64,000 nucleotides of DNA from Mayamaea pseudoterrestris (GCA_027923505.1 BROI01000011.1:310001-374000); one strand, 5' to 3'. Shown: positions 30,893 through 42,688, numbered from the stretch's first letter. Translations and numbers: made by a program. The notes: generated by a model from the letters alone, not told the origin.

Positions 30893-32419
30893 CTAAACTT
30901 CCGCTTCGTCGACCCCAACATCAAGCGCACTCGCGGCTCCATACAAGTGTTCCGCCTCGGCCAGTTTAGCCGCCGTCGCAGCCGCATCATCCAGCGCCAA
31001 CGGATCGTGCACCAAATGATGATGATGGTGACTCGTTCCAGCATCTTCACTCATGACATGCATCTCCAAGTCGTCATGGTCGTCGTCGTCATGATGAAAC
31101 AGATTCTGTTGCTGCTGCTGCGACTTGCCAAACGACTCACCGGCCGCCACCGCCGCCGCAATGGCGTCTGGATCCGTCAAGCAAGCGTCTGCCGCATCCA
31201 GCATGCCAGCCTGCGAGTGACCATCCATGACGCTGGCGGCAAGGGCAGCCGCTGTTTCACTCGTCACGTGAGCTGGCAGTGGCGTAGGCCCTGCAATGTT
31301 TCCGTCATTTGACGAATGGTGAAAGCCGTCATCTGTGTTGTTACTCATATACTGTCCCATTTCCGACTCGCTTCCACCGGCGGAATCCAAACTCGTCTTG
31401 TGCGGCCTTTGCGAAACATAGTCATTCAAAGCGTTTCCGCCGCTCGCGACAAGTGGCGAAAAGGCAGCCGCCGCCGCCATGGAGGAACCATGCTGATTAT
31501 TTTGACGTTCGCTGCTATTTATGCGTCGTCGCTTGTTATTGCCGCTGCCGGCATCCAAACCATTTTCGTGATTATCACCACCACTATTACTCTTGATGCG
31601 CAACGTTTGCACCAGTTTCTTATTTTCCCGTCGATAACGCATGCGCCGCCAAATATTTTTGCGCAGCAACCAGTCGTGACCCTCCTTGCCCTTGCTGTAT
31701 TTTTGATTGTAGCAAAACTCTTGGCCGGGCTGTAGAGCCATCCACGTTTTGTAGGAGCGCGTGGCTTCCACGGCGCGTACGTCCATTTCGGCTTCGACCT
31801 GCGCGTCCGTGAGTGCGAGTGCGGATGCAAGCGTGGTAGTAGATGGAGCAGCGGCGGAAGCAGCTGCAGCAGCAGTTTTTCGCTTGATGGCAGACGCATT
31901 GTTGTTGCTGCCGGTAATCATGGCGGCATGCTGCAAGAGCAGCGGATTCAAGGGATTGCTGCTACTCGTGTCGCTCACATCACCGGAACTGTCATAGGTG
32001 CCTGTAGCAGCCGCAGTAGCGACTGTGTCATGGTTCGTTCCTGCGGCATCTTGTGGCTCGCTCTTGATGTTTGTAAGCGGCAAGTCGGAAGGCGCTGACG
32101 CTGCTTCTGCTGCAGCCTTTGGCACTTGCTGCTGCGCCACTGTATCATCATTACTATTACTACTATTAGCATTCTGCACTTTCTGTTGCTTGCGCGCCTG
32201 CTTTAACAGTTCATGGTCTCTAATATTGTTGCGCCGCGCAATCATGATGCGCCGCATGAGTCGCTCCTCGTCGTCGCCGTGCCCCTTGCAAAAGGTGCGG
32301 CAGGCGTACCGTAACGTTTCACCCACCTGCAGCTTGAGCCAGCGCGTGAAGGTGGGGGACTGACGAACAATGGTTTCGTCAAAGTCAAAAGGACGGGGTC
32401 CCATCTTGGGGCCAGGCAT
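30893..32419 (-). CDS. Nuclear-type protein with a duplicated Trp/Arg-rich domain
   Basis: This is a 508-aa protein with an ATG at 32419. Two related blocks are visible. Block A is at residues 22-66, with W27, G33 and Y38, a KG pair (45-46) and an Arg-rich end. Block B is at 220-266, with W226, G232 and Y237, a KG pair (243-244) and WLLRKNIWRRMRYRREN. Conserved spacing between Trp, Gly, Tyr, Lys-Gly and the Arg cluster makes this an internal duplication. Between and after the blocks the protein is low complexity (Ala, Ser, Asn, Gln and His runs). A basic KRRRIN stretch at about residue 295 could be a nuclear localisation signal. I do not recognise the domain. DNA binding is inference from the basic helices. 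Confidence 0.7.
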   Translation of the reverse strand: MPGPKMGPRPFDFDETIVRQSPTFTRWLKLQVGETLRYACRTFCKGHGDDEERLMRRIMIARRNNIRDHELLKQARKQQKVQNANSSNSNDDTVAQQQVPKAAAEAASAPSDLPLTNIKSEPQDAAGTNHDTVATAAATGTYDSSGDVSDTSSSNPLNPLLLQHAAMITGSNNNASAIKRKTAAAAASAAAPSTTTLASALALTDAQVEAEMDVRAVEATRSYKTWMALQPGQEFCYNQKYSKGKEGHDWLLRKNIWRRMRYRRENKKLVQTLRIKSNSGGDNHENGLDAGSGNNKRRRINSSERQNNQHGSSMAAAAAFSPLVASGGNALNDYVSQRPHKTSLDSAGGSESEMGQYMSNNTDDGFHHSSNDGNIAGPTPLPAHVTSETAAALAASVMDGHSQAGMLDAADACLTDPDAIAAAVAAGESFGKSQQQQQNLFHHDDDDHDDLEMHVMSEDAGTSHHHHHLVHDPLALDDAAATAAKLAEAEHLYGAASALDVGVDEAEV

Positions 32420-33198
32420 TCTCGGAATGGTTAAATGTGAATGAAAAAAAGAGTATTTGGAGTGAAAATGTAGAGAGACAAGGAGATGCTAGTTTCGAGC
32501 TGTCTGGCTGGATGATTCTTGCGCAATACTGTCTACAGGACAAGGCAAGAAGCAAGCAATGAAATGACGAGATTCAAATGAGTTGAACATATCGTATGAT
32601 GTCACGAGAAGATTCGAGGCGGATTCGATTCTTCAATGCGAAGAAACGCCGCGACTGCAACGGAGCGGGTGAAAGGCTCACTCGCGCAGCATCTTTCGCA
32701 ACGCAACGTTTCTCGCCATGATCAATTTGTCATATTATGTTTTAGCGAGCGAACAAGTTTGCAATAGGTTTTGGTCCCTCCCAGACTACAACAGGTTCTT
32801 TCTTACCTCTTGGCCTTTTTGGATGCGCTTGTGTTGAAATGGAACAAGGAGGTGATGCGCGGGTGGCTCGGAACGAGTCGAAGCGTTTCGGCAAGGCTGG
32901 CGTGCGATTTTGTCGTAGATGACGTCATGAGATGGCTGGCGCGCAGTTATTACTGGTGCGACACACGAAAGATCCGTTTCTATGAATCGACTTCGGCATG
33001 GCAACTACCGTACACGCTACAACACATGCATAATAATGAGTAGGCGAACGATCCAATTTGACTATGCGCAAGCCACAGCTGACATACAGCGTCGTTAAAA
33101 ACGCCTGGACGCTCAGCGTCACGTTTAGAAAGCATTAAGTTGCTACGAAAACCACTACCGTACTACCGTCACGAATGATCCTAATCGTTAAAGTCGTG
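32420..33198. other. Intergenic region
   Basis: About 780 bp that should hold the promoter of the duplicated-domain gene and the 3' flank of the helicase gene. Short frames begin with non-ATG codons. GTACTACCGTCACG-like repeats (CTACCGTACTACCG at about 33158) are the only pattern seen. Confidence 0.4.
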
Positions 33199-36100
33199 CT
33201 ACTTGTTTTTGCCCTTCTTCTTGTTCTTCTTCTTATTCTTCTTGCTGATTCCGTTACCATTTCCATTAGCCGGAGCCTTTGCAGCGCTGAATGTGCCTTC
33301 GCTGGGAGTGAACACGGGTGCCTTTGGATTCATGGCTGCGACTTTTTCGTCACTCTTTCCCTTGCCCTTGCCCTTTTGTGCCTTGGCCTTTGGCTTGCCC
33401 TTTGTTATGTTAGCCTTTCCGGTGGCTGGCAAATCGGTTTCCGCAACAAAATGCTTAGCTAGCACTGAGCGGAGCTGTCCGTGAAATTCCACCGAGCGCT
33501 GCAGGGTGGCTGCAAAGGCAGCCGTCGCAACACCAAGGCGCATGCACCTTGCAATCGCTGGCCCGTAGTTGAATATGAGGAACAAGGAGGGGTGCACGTC
33601 CTTCGCGAGCGGATTCAGCACGACTAGTGTCTCCGCGAGCGATTGCTCCGTATAGTCCGGGCCGAACGTATTCTTTCGCAAGTCTTCCGTTGCATAGTTG
33701 CTCCAGAGCTCCAGTACAGCGGGTAGGTTCGCTTCAGCACTGCTGTGAGATCTGATTGTCCTCCATGTAAAGTCGAGAGCGAGGTCGGCAAGCTCCAAAG
33801 CAAGTGACTGACGAAGAAAGCTCATCGCCTTGGTCACTGGAATAAAATCAAAGCGATAGTGCTCATGGAGAGCAACAGCGAGATCCGGCAGCCTGTTGTC
33901 AAAGGCAAGCCGCATGAGAGACAGATACTTTTCCGGAGAGATGGCGTGATACGCGCCTTGGCGCCCTAGGCGAGTGACAAGCTCGTGTAAATGGCACGTT
34001 TTTGTATTGTCGCTGGTTTGTACCCAAACAGGAAGCTCAATAACGCCCGCGTCGAGTGAGACTTCCAACAGCTCGAGCGAAACATCATTCGGCACATGCA
34101 GCGCAATCTGGTAGGAAAGGAATGCACGGAGAAGCCATTTACTCCCAGCTGTTTCTGAATTAGTGGCGCCGATAATAAGACGACAACCAAGTCGGCGACG
34201 ATTCGATTCCTCAAAAAGGCCACGAAATGCGGGGCGCGGCTCGCCATTGTTAAACGACGGCTCCGCTAATTCAATTATGTCGGTGAACAGACGCATCTGA
34301 ATCAAAATACTCTCAAGGTTGTTATCACTTAAGCTTTCCAGGTGACACATTATCGCCGCATTATTCTGGCCGTCTTGTTTTAAAGTGTGCTGAAGGAAAG
34401 TCTTGCACCAGTTGTCAAGACGCGTAAATGGAGCGTTCGCGTCAACCTTCCCTTTCCTCTTGCTTTTTTGCATCGCAGCAGAGCCAAGCGTAATTGCTTT
34501 CGCGCGACGTTCTAGCCCTTTCATAAAATTGGTTTTGTTTGCCGGATTCCATTTCTGCGACCCAGTGACAATCAACAAGCACCATGTTGTCAGACGGGTT
34601 GTGTAAATTTTGTCAAACAGCCATTCCCAACCGTCGGTTAATGAAGGCTTTAGCATAAGGACAAGTGCAAGCGTCTCACTCTTTGTCCATTCCTCAAGCC
34701 GCTTCCGCGCAAATTGAGCAGCATGTGGTGCATCTCCATGTGACAAGAACCACCGTACCGCTTCTATCAACTGGCCCGCAAACCGTGTCACCAGCACACC
34801 TGTTACTTCAAGCAAGAATTGCTCATTACCAAAATGATATAGCAACAATCGATCAGCTTTGGCAAAATCGAATGACCAAAGTATAACAGAACGACTGAGA
34901 TGCTTCGCACTTTCTGGAGCAAAGTTGAGTAATTCTTCGCTCGGAGAACCTTTAACTTGTGATTCTTGGAGCAGCTTCACGATGCGCAGAAAGCTCCTAA
35001 TTTTATCGTGTTTTGTTGGAATCGCTTGAGCAAGGCACATGTTGACACAGCGTTCAAGAACTGTGGCTGACTTTTTTGTTAGTACTCCTCGCTGTTCCAA
35101 CTCAGCAAGCTGCGACCATAAAATGGAAGTGGCACAATCAAAGTCATGGGCTCTTAAATAACAGTCCACGGCCTTATCAAGGCATTTTGCATCACGGTGG
35201 TAATCGCCAACAATTGCAGGCAATACAAATGTAACGTCTTCAAGATCTTTGGTGGACGAACCCTTTAAAATGCAGCGCAGCTTTACATTGTCCCTCTCTT
35301 TCGACCAAATGTCGCTCATGGATGGGCTCTTGACGTCTTCTATAGTCAAATTTGTCCAATGTCCGCACTTGAGCGCGAGAATGATATACATCCTTCGGTC
35401 CATAACGCTCGCTTGATTGTCTAATGACTTGATGATCACGTCAGCTTTGCTCGAGGGCCAACACGAGTGGCGCTGGGCCAGCTGCGCCAGGTTGACAACT
35501 TGCTCAAACTCTCGACGAGAACAAAATTCGTCCATGGCATATCCGCATGCAGATTCAGCTCCGTCTCTTCCTTGAGAAATCAAAAGCCGAAATAGTGCAT
35601 ATTGCGCCCAACCCAAATCGCCAGAAGTTTCAAAACAGCGATGAGCGAGTTCATACTGCCCATCTTCAAACATATCCAATCCTTGTTGCTTCCATTCCTC
35701 GGGATGTGTATCTGTATCAAACCCTCGAAGTATAGTGTCAGCGCCTGTCGTCTGGAACTTGTATTCCAGGCTATCAAAAAAGGTTCTCATGGCAGAATCT
35801 CGACTTGGAACAAGTATAACAACTCTTCTTCGTCCACGTGTAATTGCAACATAGAGCTCGCGTAGCATCCTCAGTGATTGTGCGTGACCTGCACTCGTAT
35901 TCCATGCCTTGCGATCTAAATCAAAGACTACAATGACATCGTCAAACTCCAAGCCTTTGGAGTCAAGGCTTGACAGGACGAACGGATGATTTCCAGTCCA
36001 ATCCCTCGCTCGCTGCTCCAACAAATCGCTCCCAGAAAAAATTAGCGCTTGCTGGGCCCCCAACTTTATGGGCTCTAAGAAAGCCGACTCCATACAGCAA

Positions 36101-39100
36101 AGAAGGACTTTATAGTGAAGGTCCTTTTGCGCCACCTCTGGCTGTGCAAAGCCAATCGCCCCAGGAAAGTCGCGTTTGGCGACCTTCAAAATGGCATTCG
36201 CAAGTTCCAAAACGTCCTTGGTGGTTCGATAATTGACCAACAGATGCGCTACATTTTTCAGCTTGACATCAGGTCGGATAGTGCCGAGGACTTCCTTCAG
36301 TCCCTCAAAACTAAATGAACAGCCGGGTGTAATCATCTGAGCCGGATCGCCTGCACAAACCCAGTGAGGAGCAGTCGACGTCCTTCCGGCCAAACTGCAT
36401 AGGAGATAAATGGATGCGTATGACAAATCTTGCACCTCATCAAGATAAGCTGCAATTTATGAGAATGTCAGCATTATAAGAAGCAAAAGTGCTGAAGCTA
36501 TAATAATAAACGACGCACCTGATGAAAACAGCTCGAAGTTGTTATCCACGGTAAGTTTCGATCGTAGCCAAACCAGTAGCCTCAGTACGAGATCATGATT
36601 GTCAAAAAAACCATTGTCTCGCTTCCAAATTTTGTAACGAAGAAATATATCGTAAACAGAGTTGCGTCGGGACCGACCATCGCTTGACTTGCTCTCAATG
36701 TTACTCCGCTTTGTCAAACTATACTGTTCTCGCGTGAGCGGCATCAACTGTACTACCGAGTCGAGAGACCCCATAATCACCCCTCCAATCTCATTTTCGA
36801 CAAGCTGCATCTCCACGGGCAATGCGTCATGGGATGTTCTCGTGTTGACAAATCTTACAAACGTGCACAGGTTACTGGGGTGCAAGTCTTTCGCATACTG
36901 CCTCGAGAGAAAATCGAGCACGTCGTGGTACGTGAGAAAGCAAACGTCTGGAAGACTTTGATTGCTTGCGTTCTGCATGTCTCGATACTCTTGCGTAAGG
37001 CGTTTGCACAGTCGCGGCGACACGGTGATGAAGCACGGCGATCGTTCATCGACAGTGTCCAAATTCGAGTGATACGCAACATGTTGTAATAGGACCAACG
37101 TTTTTCCAGTACCTGAACGCGACTCAACGAGAAGGGGAGGACTCGATAAAGATACTCTTTCTTGAAGAGCATCCAATTGCACAGCGCCCGCAGGAAGAAT
37201 CGCATTAGAGCATATTGCCTTTTGTGTCTCATTATTAAGGGGCCAGGAGGAAAGCGGGTGGCTCAAAATGGGGCTCTCTGTCACATCGCTCAAATCAACT
37301 CGACTGGTCATAAGCAGTCCACTCAAATTTTGACGCACCATACATGCAAAGACGGCTGCAGGAATTTCAGGATGGCGTTGAATAAATTGGCGACACTCAT
37401 CAGGTGAGCCCACAAAATGAGCCTCAATAATAGGTTTATCCTGGCCTTCTTTTGCAAGCCAAACAACGTTCAAAGAACGTCGATATTTCGTCAAATACGA
37501 AATGTACCAATTCGGACCAGTCCGTGACGGAATGGTTGACCCCAATGCACCACAATCAGGAACTGAAATCGCCAGTACCGTATTAAGGGCAATATTTTTG
37601 TCGCACTCGCGCATTTTCTGAACGCAATCACAAAAGCGGGCGTTCATAACAGGCTTCCAAATTGTTACTTGGTCCCAATTAGGCGCGCTCCATGGCTGGG
37701 CACGAACTTTCGAAACATGTAAGAGTCCCTCGCCCTCGACAAACTCACAAAGCTTTCGCAGCGTCGACCTTGGTCCGAGCGATAAGAAAAAGCGACGCTC
37801 TCCAACAACTCTAACTAGCAGTTTCCCTCTCGTAAGACCAACGCACAATCGTTGCTCGCTGTCAACAAATCCAATTTGCCGAGTCCTGACGGTTGACAAA
37901 ATTACAATCTCGCCTTCTTGGCCCTGAAATGAATCTACAGTTGCTACTTCAATAGGCAGTCCAAGCCCTTCAAGTGATTCTTTCAACAATTTCACTTGTG
38001 AGCGGTAGGGCGCAATGACGATAATCCGGGGGTTGATATGACTATCGAGTATTCGAAGAATGTCTGGGTCAGTTTTTATAAGTGACTTGATTACCACCGC
38101 TTCGTACGGATTTCTATGAGAGTAAAAATCTCGTTCTTCTTTCCCGCGGCGCTGAGTGTCGACAAAGAGGAATGGCTGATCAACGCGAGGTTCCCGACCA
38201 AAAACATTGTCGCCTGATTGGATCCGATTCTTATAAAATGCGCGATTTGGAAATTTGAGAATTAGCGGATCCATTCTGTATTGAGTATCCAGCAGGTGGA
38301 CTGATTCGGGATAAAGGCGTTGCACCTTCTCTAACCAAGATATGCCGAATCCGGCAGTGGCACAGTCTGGGCTAATGACAGTCGCCGGCAGTTGGCACGG
38401 GTCACCGATGACGATAATTCGTTTGACGCCCGGAAAACTCGTCGCTATGTAAAAGTCAGACTCAGGCGTCTGGCCAGCCTCGTCCAGCATCAACGTCGCG
38501 GCTTCGTAATACTTTCGTAACAACCCAGATCCGGCTTGGTTAAGTGTGCAAAACGCGACTGACGCTGCTCCGAGGCAAGCTGCCATGAGACGACCATAAT
38601 TGTCTCCGTCGCTTATTGGACAGAGGGAGCGCAATTCTTCCATCGAGAAATGACTTCCAACCAAACGAAGCCACTCAATAAATTCCAGTCGGGCTTTCTC
38701 TTTGCGTGCTTCCAATGTCGCCTTTTGATTCTCAGCTTCAGTCTTAGCAATTAAATCGTTGATCATATCCAAATCACATAATAGGTTCCTGAATTTTTCT
38801 CCGCGGAGTTTGGGATTGAGAAACTGTACCGACGAATCGCAATTCTCCCCGTAAACCACAAGATTCTTTGAGTCGTATACGCCAGTCGCAAAGACTTTTA
38901 ACGCGATGTTTGCAACCGCGGCATTAGACGGCGCCGTAACAAGAACACGGTCTTCTTTAGCCGCTGCACAAATCATCGAAACAGCGGCTGTTGTCTTGCC
39001 AGTCCCAGGGGGGCCTTGAATGCAAAAGAAACCTTCAGTAAAGTTCCGTGAAGCAACGGTTGCCACCGCTTGACGCTGCGAAACATTCAAATGCTGAATG

Positions 39101-39648
39101 CTGTCCTCGTTAACGCTTTTGAGCACCTGCAGATTTCTTTCGACCGGTTGCAACATTTCCCTACGCATGGCCCAATGCGAGAGTGCGTCAACAGGCGCCT
39201 TTAATGCTTCAAGCACACGGACGGTCCCGGAGAGTGAAGCTACTTTCCATTTCGGAAACAGCGCATCGAGTTCAAACAAGTCTTTCCCACCGTCATACCA
39301 TATGAGTTTCCTTGTGTTCTTCCGTGGCAGAACCACTGCTATATTTTTCCGTGGCTGGTTTATTGTCGCGCACATAAGACAGACGTCATAAGGCCTTAAA
39401 TCGTCTACGTCAATTGTGGTCGTATCTGAACCTGTCTTTTCTTTTTCAAGTGATTCGGCAAACTCAAGTTGGACCATGTAGTAAAGCCGATCCATGTCTC
39501 CGGCGTCCAAATGATCGTTCAGTGGCTGGACATACCTTGGATTGGGCTTTACGTTCCCAAAACAAATTTGAAGTAGCAGCAGGTGCTGGTTCGAAAATGA
39601 GTGCGGCAGATATGGTCGAACTATGCGTTCAAACGCTTCGACGTCCAT
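33199..39648 (-). CDS. Very large protein with two SF1 helicase cores (UPF1-like and UvrD/TRANK1-like)
   Basis: Exon 1 is 39648-36519 and exon 2 is 36449-33199. The 69-nt intron (GTGCGT...TTGCAG) is in phase 1 and splits an Ala codon. The product is 2,126 aa. The first helicase is UPF1-like: GPPGTGKTT (212-220), DEAG (389-392), GDPCQLPATV (415-424), QYRMDP (456-461) and VDSFQGQEGEIVILS (571-585). The second is UvrD-like: SGTGKT (844-849), DEVQDLS (1046-1052), GDPAQM, VNYRTTKDV, GLEFDDVIVVFDL and YVAITRGRRR. The splice is supported because it completes the DEVQD motif. The C-terminal 900 residues are helical and TPR-like, and the last 12 residues are mostly Lys. This order is known in large plant proteins annotated as TPR/ankyrin repeat-containing (TRANK1-like). 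The function is probably in RNA or DNA surveillance, which is inference. Confidence 0.9.
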
Positions 39649-39990
39649 GATCGGCTACCGCAATCCTCTACCACCGATATCAAAAATTAAAAGGAATAAA
39701 GTGTTTATCCAGATGTAACCCAAACTAATTCCAGCGACCGCTTCAGCGACCGAATACGGGTCAAGCGAATGTCTGGTGACGTCTGTAATGTGTTGCGCAG
39801 CGCTCACAGATGACGGAACGCCGACCACTACTACTGCAACCAATTCGAGTTCATGTGCACCTTGCAAACGAGCCAATCGGCCGGATGGATGAATTCCTAG
39901 CAGCCGTTTATCGCGTCAACGGAAATCTTCAGGTTTTACTGTAAACTGGCGACAACTTAATGATGCGCAGTCTCTCCTCAACAGTACGTA
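39649..39990. other. Intergenic region with an open minus frame lacking ATG
   Basis: The gap lies between the stop of UreD-UreF (39991) and the helicase ATG (39648), both on the minus strand. A minus frame of about 85 codons (ending at 39655) has a hydrophobic stretch (VAGISLGYIWINTLFLLIF) but no ATG. It ends at a TAG two codons before the helicase ATG and in the same phase. Confidence 0.5.
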
Positions 39991-42369
39991 TCAAGTCCGA
40001 AACAGTCGCATTGCTAAAACATCATGGCAAGGTTGAACGGCCTCTAACGTTGGTGAACTCGCCGATCCTGCCCAATCCGCATCATCAGCCAGTGATTGAC
40101 CCACTTTAACGCCAAGCTGCGCCGCCGCCTGCGCTTGCGACAAGACCTTGACACTCGCCAAGGGTCCCAACAAGTTGAGCCTGACTGCGGCCGAAACCAT
40201 GTCTCGCGCGACACAAAAGCCAACTAGTTCGCACGCCTCCTGCTCTGGTACTTGCAGCAAGGCTGTCGCGGTGCCAAACACGGTCGACAAATGCCCCACC
40301 GTATCGGATGCATCAATTTCACACTGGAGTTGTTGCAACACAATATGATCATTGGTACCGCCTCCGCTGGTTTCATTGCCGTTGCTCGACGTTATCAACT
40401 GGCTCACAACTCGCAGCAGACTTCGTCCCTGATCCAAGGACGCGCGACAAGCTGGCCCATTGCCGGCGAGAAACACGTGCGCGTTGCGGTCCATGCTGCG
40501 CCAGGCGGACGCAAAGTCACGATTGGAATCACTATTCGCCACAACATTCCTCGCCAGTCGATGCGACTGAACGACAAACGGCACTGCGCCTTGCACCATG
40601 GATTGCGTCGAAGATTTGATAAAGGTGAACAGATTGTGTTCGAGCGCATCACCTCCGTCACCATCTTGCAGTAAACCAAGCTGACTGGCAGCTTCGAGCC
40701 CGGCCGAATGCGCAAAACTGCCAACCGGCAAGGCCGAGTCTGCCAAAATGTAAGCAATCCAAGAGCGTGGAGCGGTGGATGCCGAGTTTAATTCCGATTT
40801 TAATGTCGTATTGCTTGCACTTGTAATAGAATCAAGACTTGCCTTTCTACCATTTTCATTCGTATAAATGCTGCTGCTCGTGGCCACTTTCGTCACTGGC
40901 ATTGTCGCCGACTTTGTCGCTCGTATGCGATCCTTGTAAAACTCCATTCCAAAGTCGTTTGCCAGCGGACGCAGACTGTAGTGCAAACATCGATACAAGT
41001 CCTGGTTGGACTGGGCGGCCCACTTCATCAAGTATATGGCATGATGGTCGTCGTTAATTGTATCATCATTATTGTTACTGCCATGACTTGAATCATCATG
41101 GAATGCATTTGTTGGTATCCGCGTCATGCCCAGAATGACTCGACCAGCCAGTGATTCCATAATTAAATCGTTGGACACTGCCGAAGGCAACCTGCCGCCG
41201 TGATGATTGCCATCATGTTGTTGCTGCTGCGGCGTTTCGTCATGTTGCTGTCGATGATTGCCGACTCTGACGCGCGCATGCGGCTGCATCAGTTGCGTTT
41301 GCAAGCGGCGACACTGCTCCACCACCATGCGCGTCCGTGGTCCAGTGACGAGCATGGAAACTGAACTAGCGAGTGAATCGAAAAGTCCAAGATGCAATGG
41401 CATTGAGTGTGATTGCATTACCAACGCATCCACGAGTAGCGATTGTTGACTTGCATCGTAGCAGCGCAGCTGCGTCTGGAGCAGCGAGTCGCTAATCGTC
41501 GTCGTTGTTGCATCACTAGCATTTGCACTTGCTCTTGCACTTATCCAGTCAATCACGACGCACGAGGCCGAAAAGTCGTTGATGTGGACACTCGTCACTT
41601 GCTCCAAGCGCGATCCAACCATGGTCACTAATGGATCGGGCGCCACGACGAGCAGCGCGTCGGCCTCCAACTCGTAGGTGGAGCGCATGCGAGTCATGGA
41701 TAATGGTAATTTTGTTGCTACTGCATTTTGATGTTGTTGCTCATTGTTACTGCGACGCATGGGATAGACGCGCGTATGTCCCTGCGTTAACAGTCCCAGC
41801 GTGGCTTGTCGTTTCACATGCACATTGACGTCCAAGTCGTCGCCACTCACCAAGCCGCCGCCGTAGGACGCTTGGTAGCAGATTGCGGCGCCTGCGTGAA
41901 TGACACTTAATGATTGGCATGGCACCAATCGCAGTGGTGATTGGTGCGAGAGTTTCGTCAAGTGAGTCTGTGGTCGAGACGTCTTGCTGTCATGGGGGCT
42001 GCCAAGTCGCTGCTCCACCGAAGCTTCCAACATTGCGATTCCATGCTGCTGATGGCGCCGCTGCTCCCCGTGTGCTTCCAAAATGACGACTCCATGCTGC
42101 TGATGACGTCTGTGCCGACCATGTGATGGGTGAGGGGTAGGACGAGGAGTTTTGGAATCATCATCATGACGTTGCTGCCGTACTGTCGCATGCAACGTTT
42201 CATCTCTTGTGGCTGTGTAATGAAGCAGAGACTTGGAGACGCGTGACTGTCGTGACGCTGGCTGCTGCCGTAGGAATGGTTGTCTCGATGACAATCGCTG
42301 GCCAAGCAGCGGTATCCTCATGGTGGATCTGTGTGCGACGGAACGGAATTCACAGTGCCAGTGCGACAT
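39991..42369 (-). CDS. UreD-UreF fusion, urease accessory protein
   Basis: This is a single 792-aa frame from the ATG at 42369. UreD and UreF are separate proteins in bacteria and plants. Both help load nickel into urease, with UreG. The first part (about residues 138-480) is UreD-like, shown by SYGGGLVSGDDLDVNVHVKR (169-188), LLTQGHTRVYP (193-203), and by LVVAPDPLV (240-248). The second part (about residues 535-790) is UreF-like, shown by ILADSALPVGSFAHSAGLEA (541-560) and further by GHLSTVFGTATALL. The first 130 residues are basic and have an imperfect repeat (RRHQQHGVVILEAHGEQ / RRHQQHGIAMLEASVEQ). A linker of about 60 residues separates the domains. The N-terminus could be a targeting peptide, or a second ATG at residue 17 may be used. 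A joined protein would fix the UreD:UreF ratio at 1:1. Confidence 0.9.
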   Translation of the reverse strand: MSHWHCEFRSVAHRSTMRIPLLGQRLSSRQPFLRQQPASRQSRVSKSLLHYTATRDETLHATVRQQRHDDDSKTPRPTPHPSHGRHRRHQQHGVVILEAHGEQRRHQQHGIAMLEASVEQRLGSPHDSKTSRPQTHLTKLSHQSPLRLVPCQSLSVIHAGAAICYQASYGGGLVSGDDLDVNVHVKRQATLGLLTQGHTRVYPMRRSNNEQQHQNAVATKLPLSMTRMRSTYELEADALLVVAPDPLVTMVGSRLEQVTSVHINDFSASCVVIDWISARASANASDATTTTISDSLLQTQLRCYDASQQSLLVDALVMQSHSMPLHLGLFDSLASSVSMLVTGPRTRMVVEQCRRLQTQLMQPHARVRVGNHRQQHDETPQQQQHDGNHHGGRLPSAVSNDLIMESLAGRVILGMTRIPTNAFHDDSSHGSNNNDDTINDDHHAIYLMKWAAQSNQDLYRCLHYSLRPLANDFGMEFYKDRIRATKSATMPVTKVATSSSIYTNENGRKASLDSITSASNTTLKSELNSASTAPRSWIAYILADSALPVGSFAHSAGLEAASQLGLLQDGDGGDALEHNLFTFIKSSTQSMVQGAVPFVVQSHRLARNVVANSDSNRDFASAWRSMDRNAHVFLAGNGPACRASLDQGRSLLRVVSQLITSSNGNETSGGGTNDHIVLQQLQCEIDASDTVGHLSTVFGTATALLQVPEQEACELVGFCVARDMVSAAVRLNLLGPLASVKVLSQAQAAAQLGVKVGQSLADDADWAGSASSPTLEAVQPCHDVLAMRLFRT

Positions 42370-42442
42370 TTGTGATCGCCGATGGAGACGACCATGGTGG
42401 AACGAACGTTAGCAAGTGTTGTTTCACGTCTTCTTTTATTAT

Positions 42443-42688
42443 TTAGCCGACTTGATGAACATGAATAGTAGATTGTCGTGACTTTAATCTAAAAGCATGC
42501 CATAGACCAATTGCTATACCAAACAGTATGCCTATAAAGCTGTCAGCTTCATACCCATTTGAAAAATAAGCGGGAACGCGGATATCAACCGGCGTGTATC
42601 CCGTGGTTTTACCGACCCATTGGCCACTCATCAGACTGTTGCGACTGCTGCATGATCGACCGGAGACGGACAAACTGACTGGGAACAT
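42443..42688 (-). CDS. Possible small membrane protein
   Basis: An 81-aa frame with an ATG at 42688 has one likely TM helix near its C-terminus (SFIGILFGIAIGLWHAF) after a polar N-terminus. The size and layout would suit a small mitochondrial inner-membrane subunit. No family is recognised. It might also be the last exon of a longer gene. Confidence 0.35.
   Translation of the reverse strand: MFPVSLSVSGRSCSSRNSLMSGQWVGKTTGYTPVDIRVPAYFSNGYEADSFIGILFGIAIGLWHAFRLKSRQSTIHVHQVG

Noticed and set aside
32771-33043. 90-aa plus frame in the gap after the duplicated-domain gene
   Set aside because: It starts at a TTG and has no domain or neighbour support.
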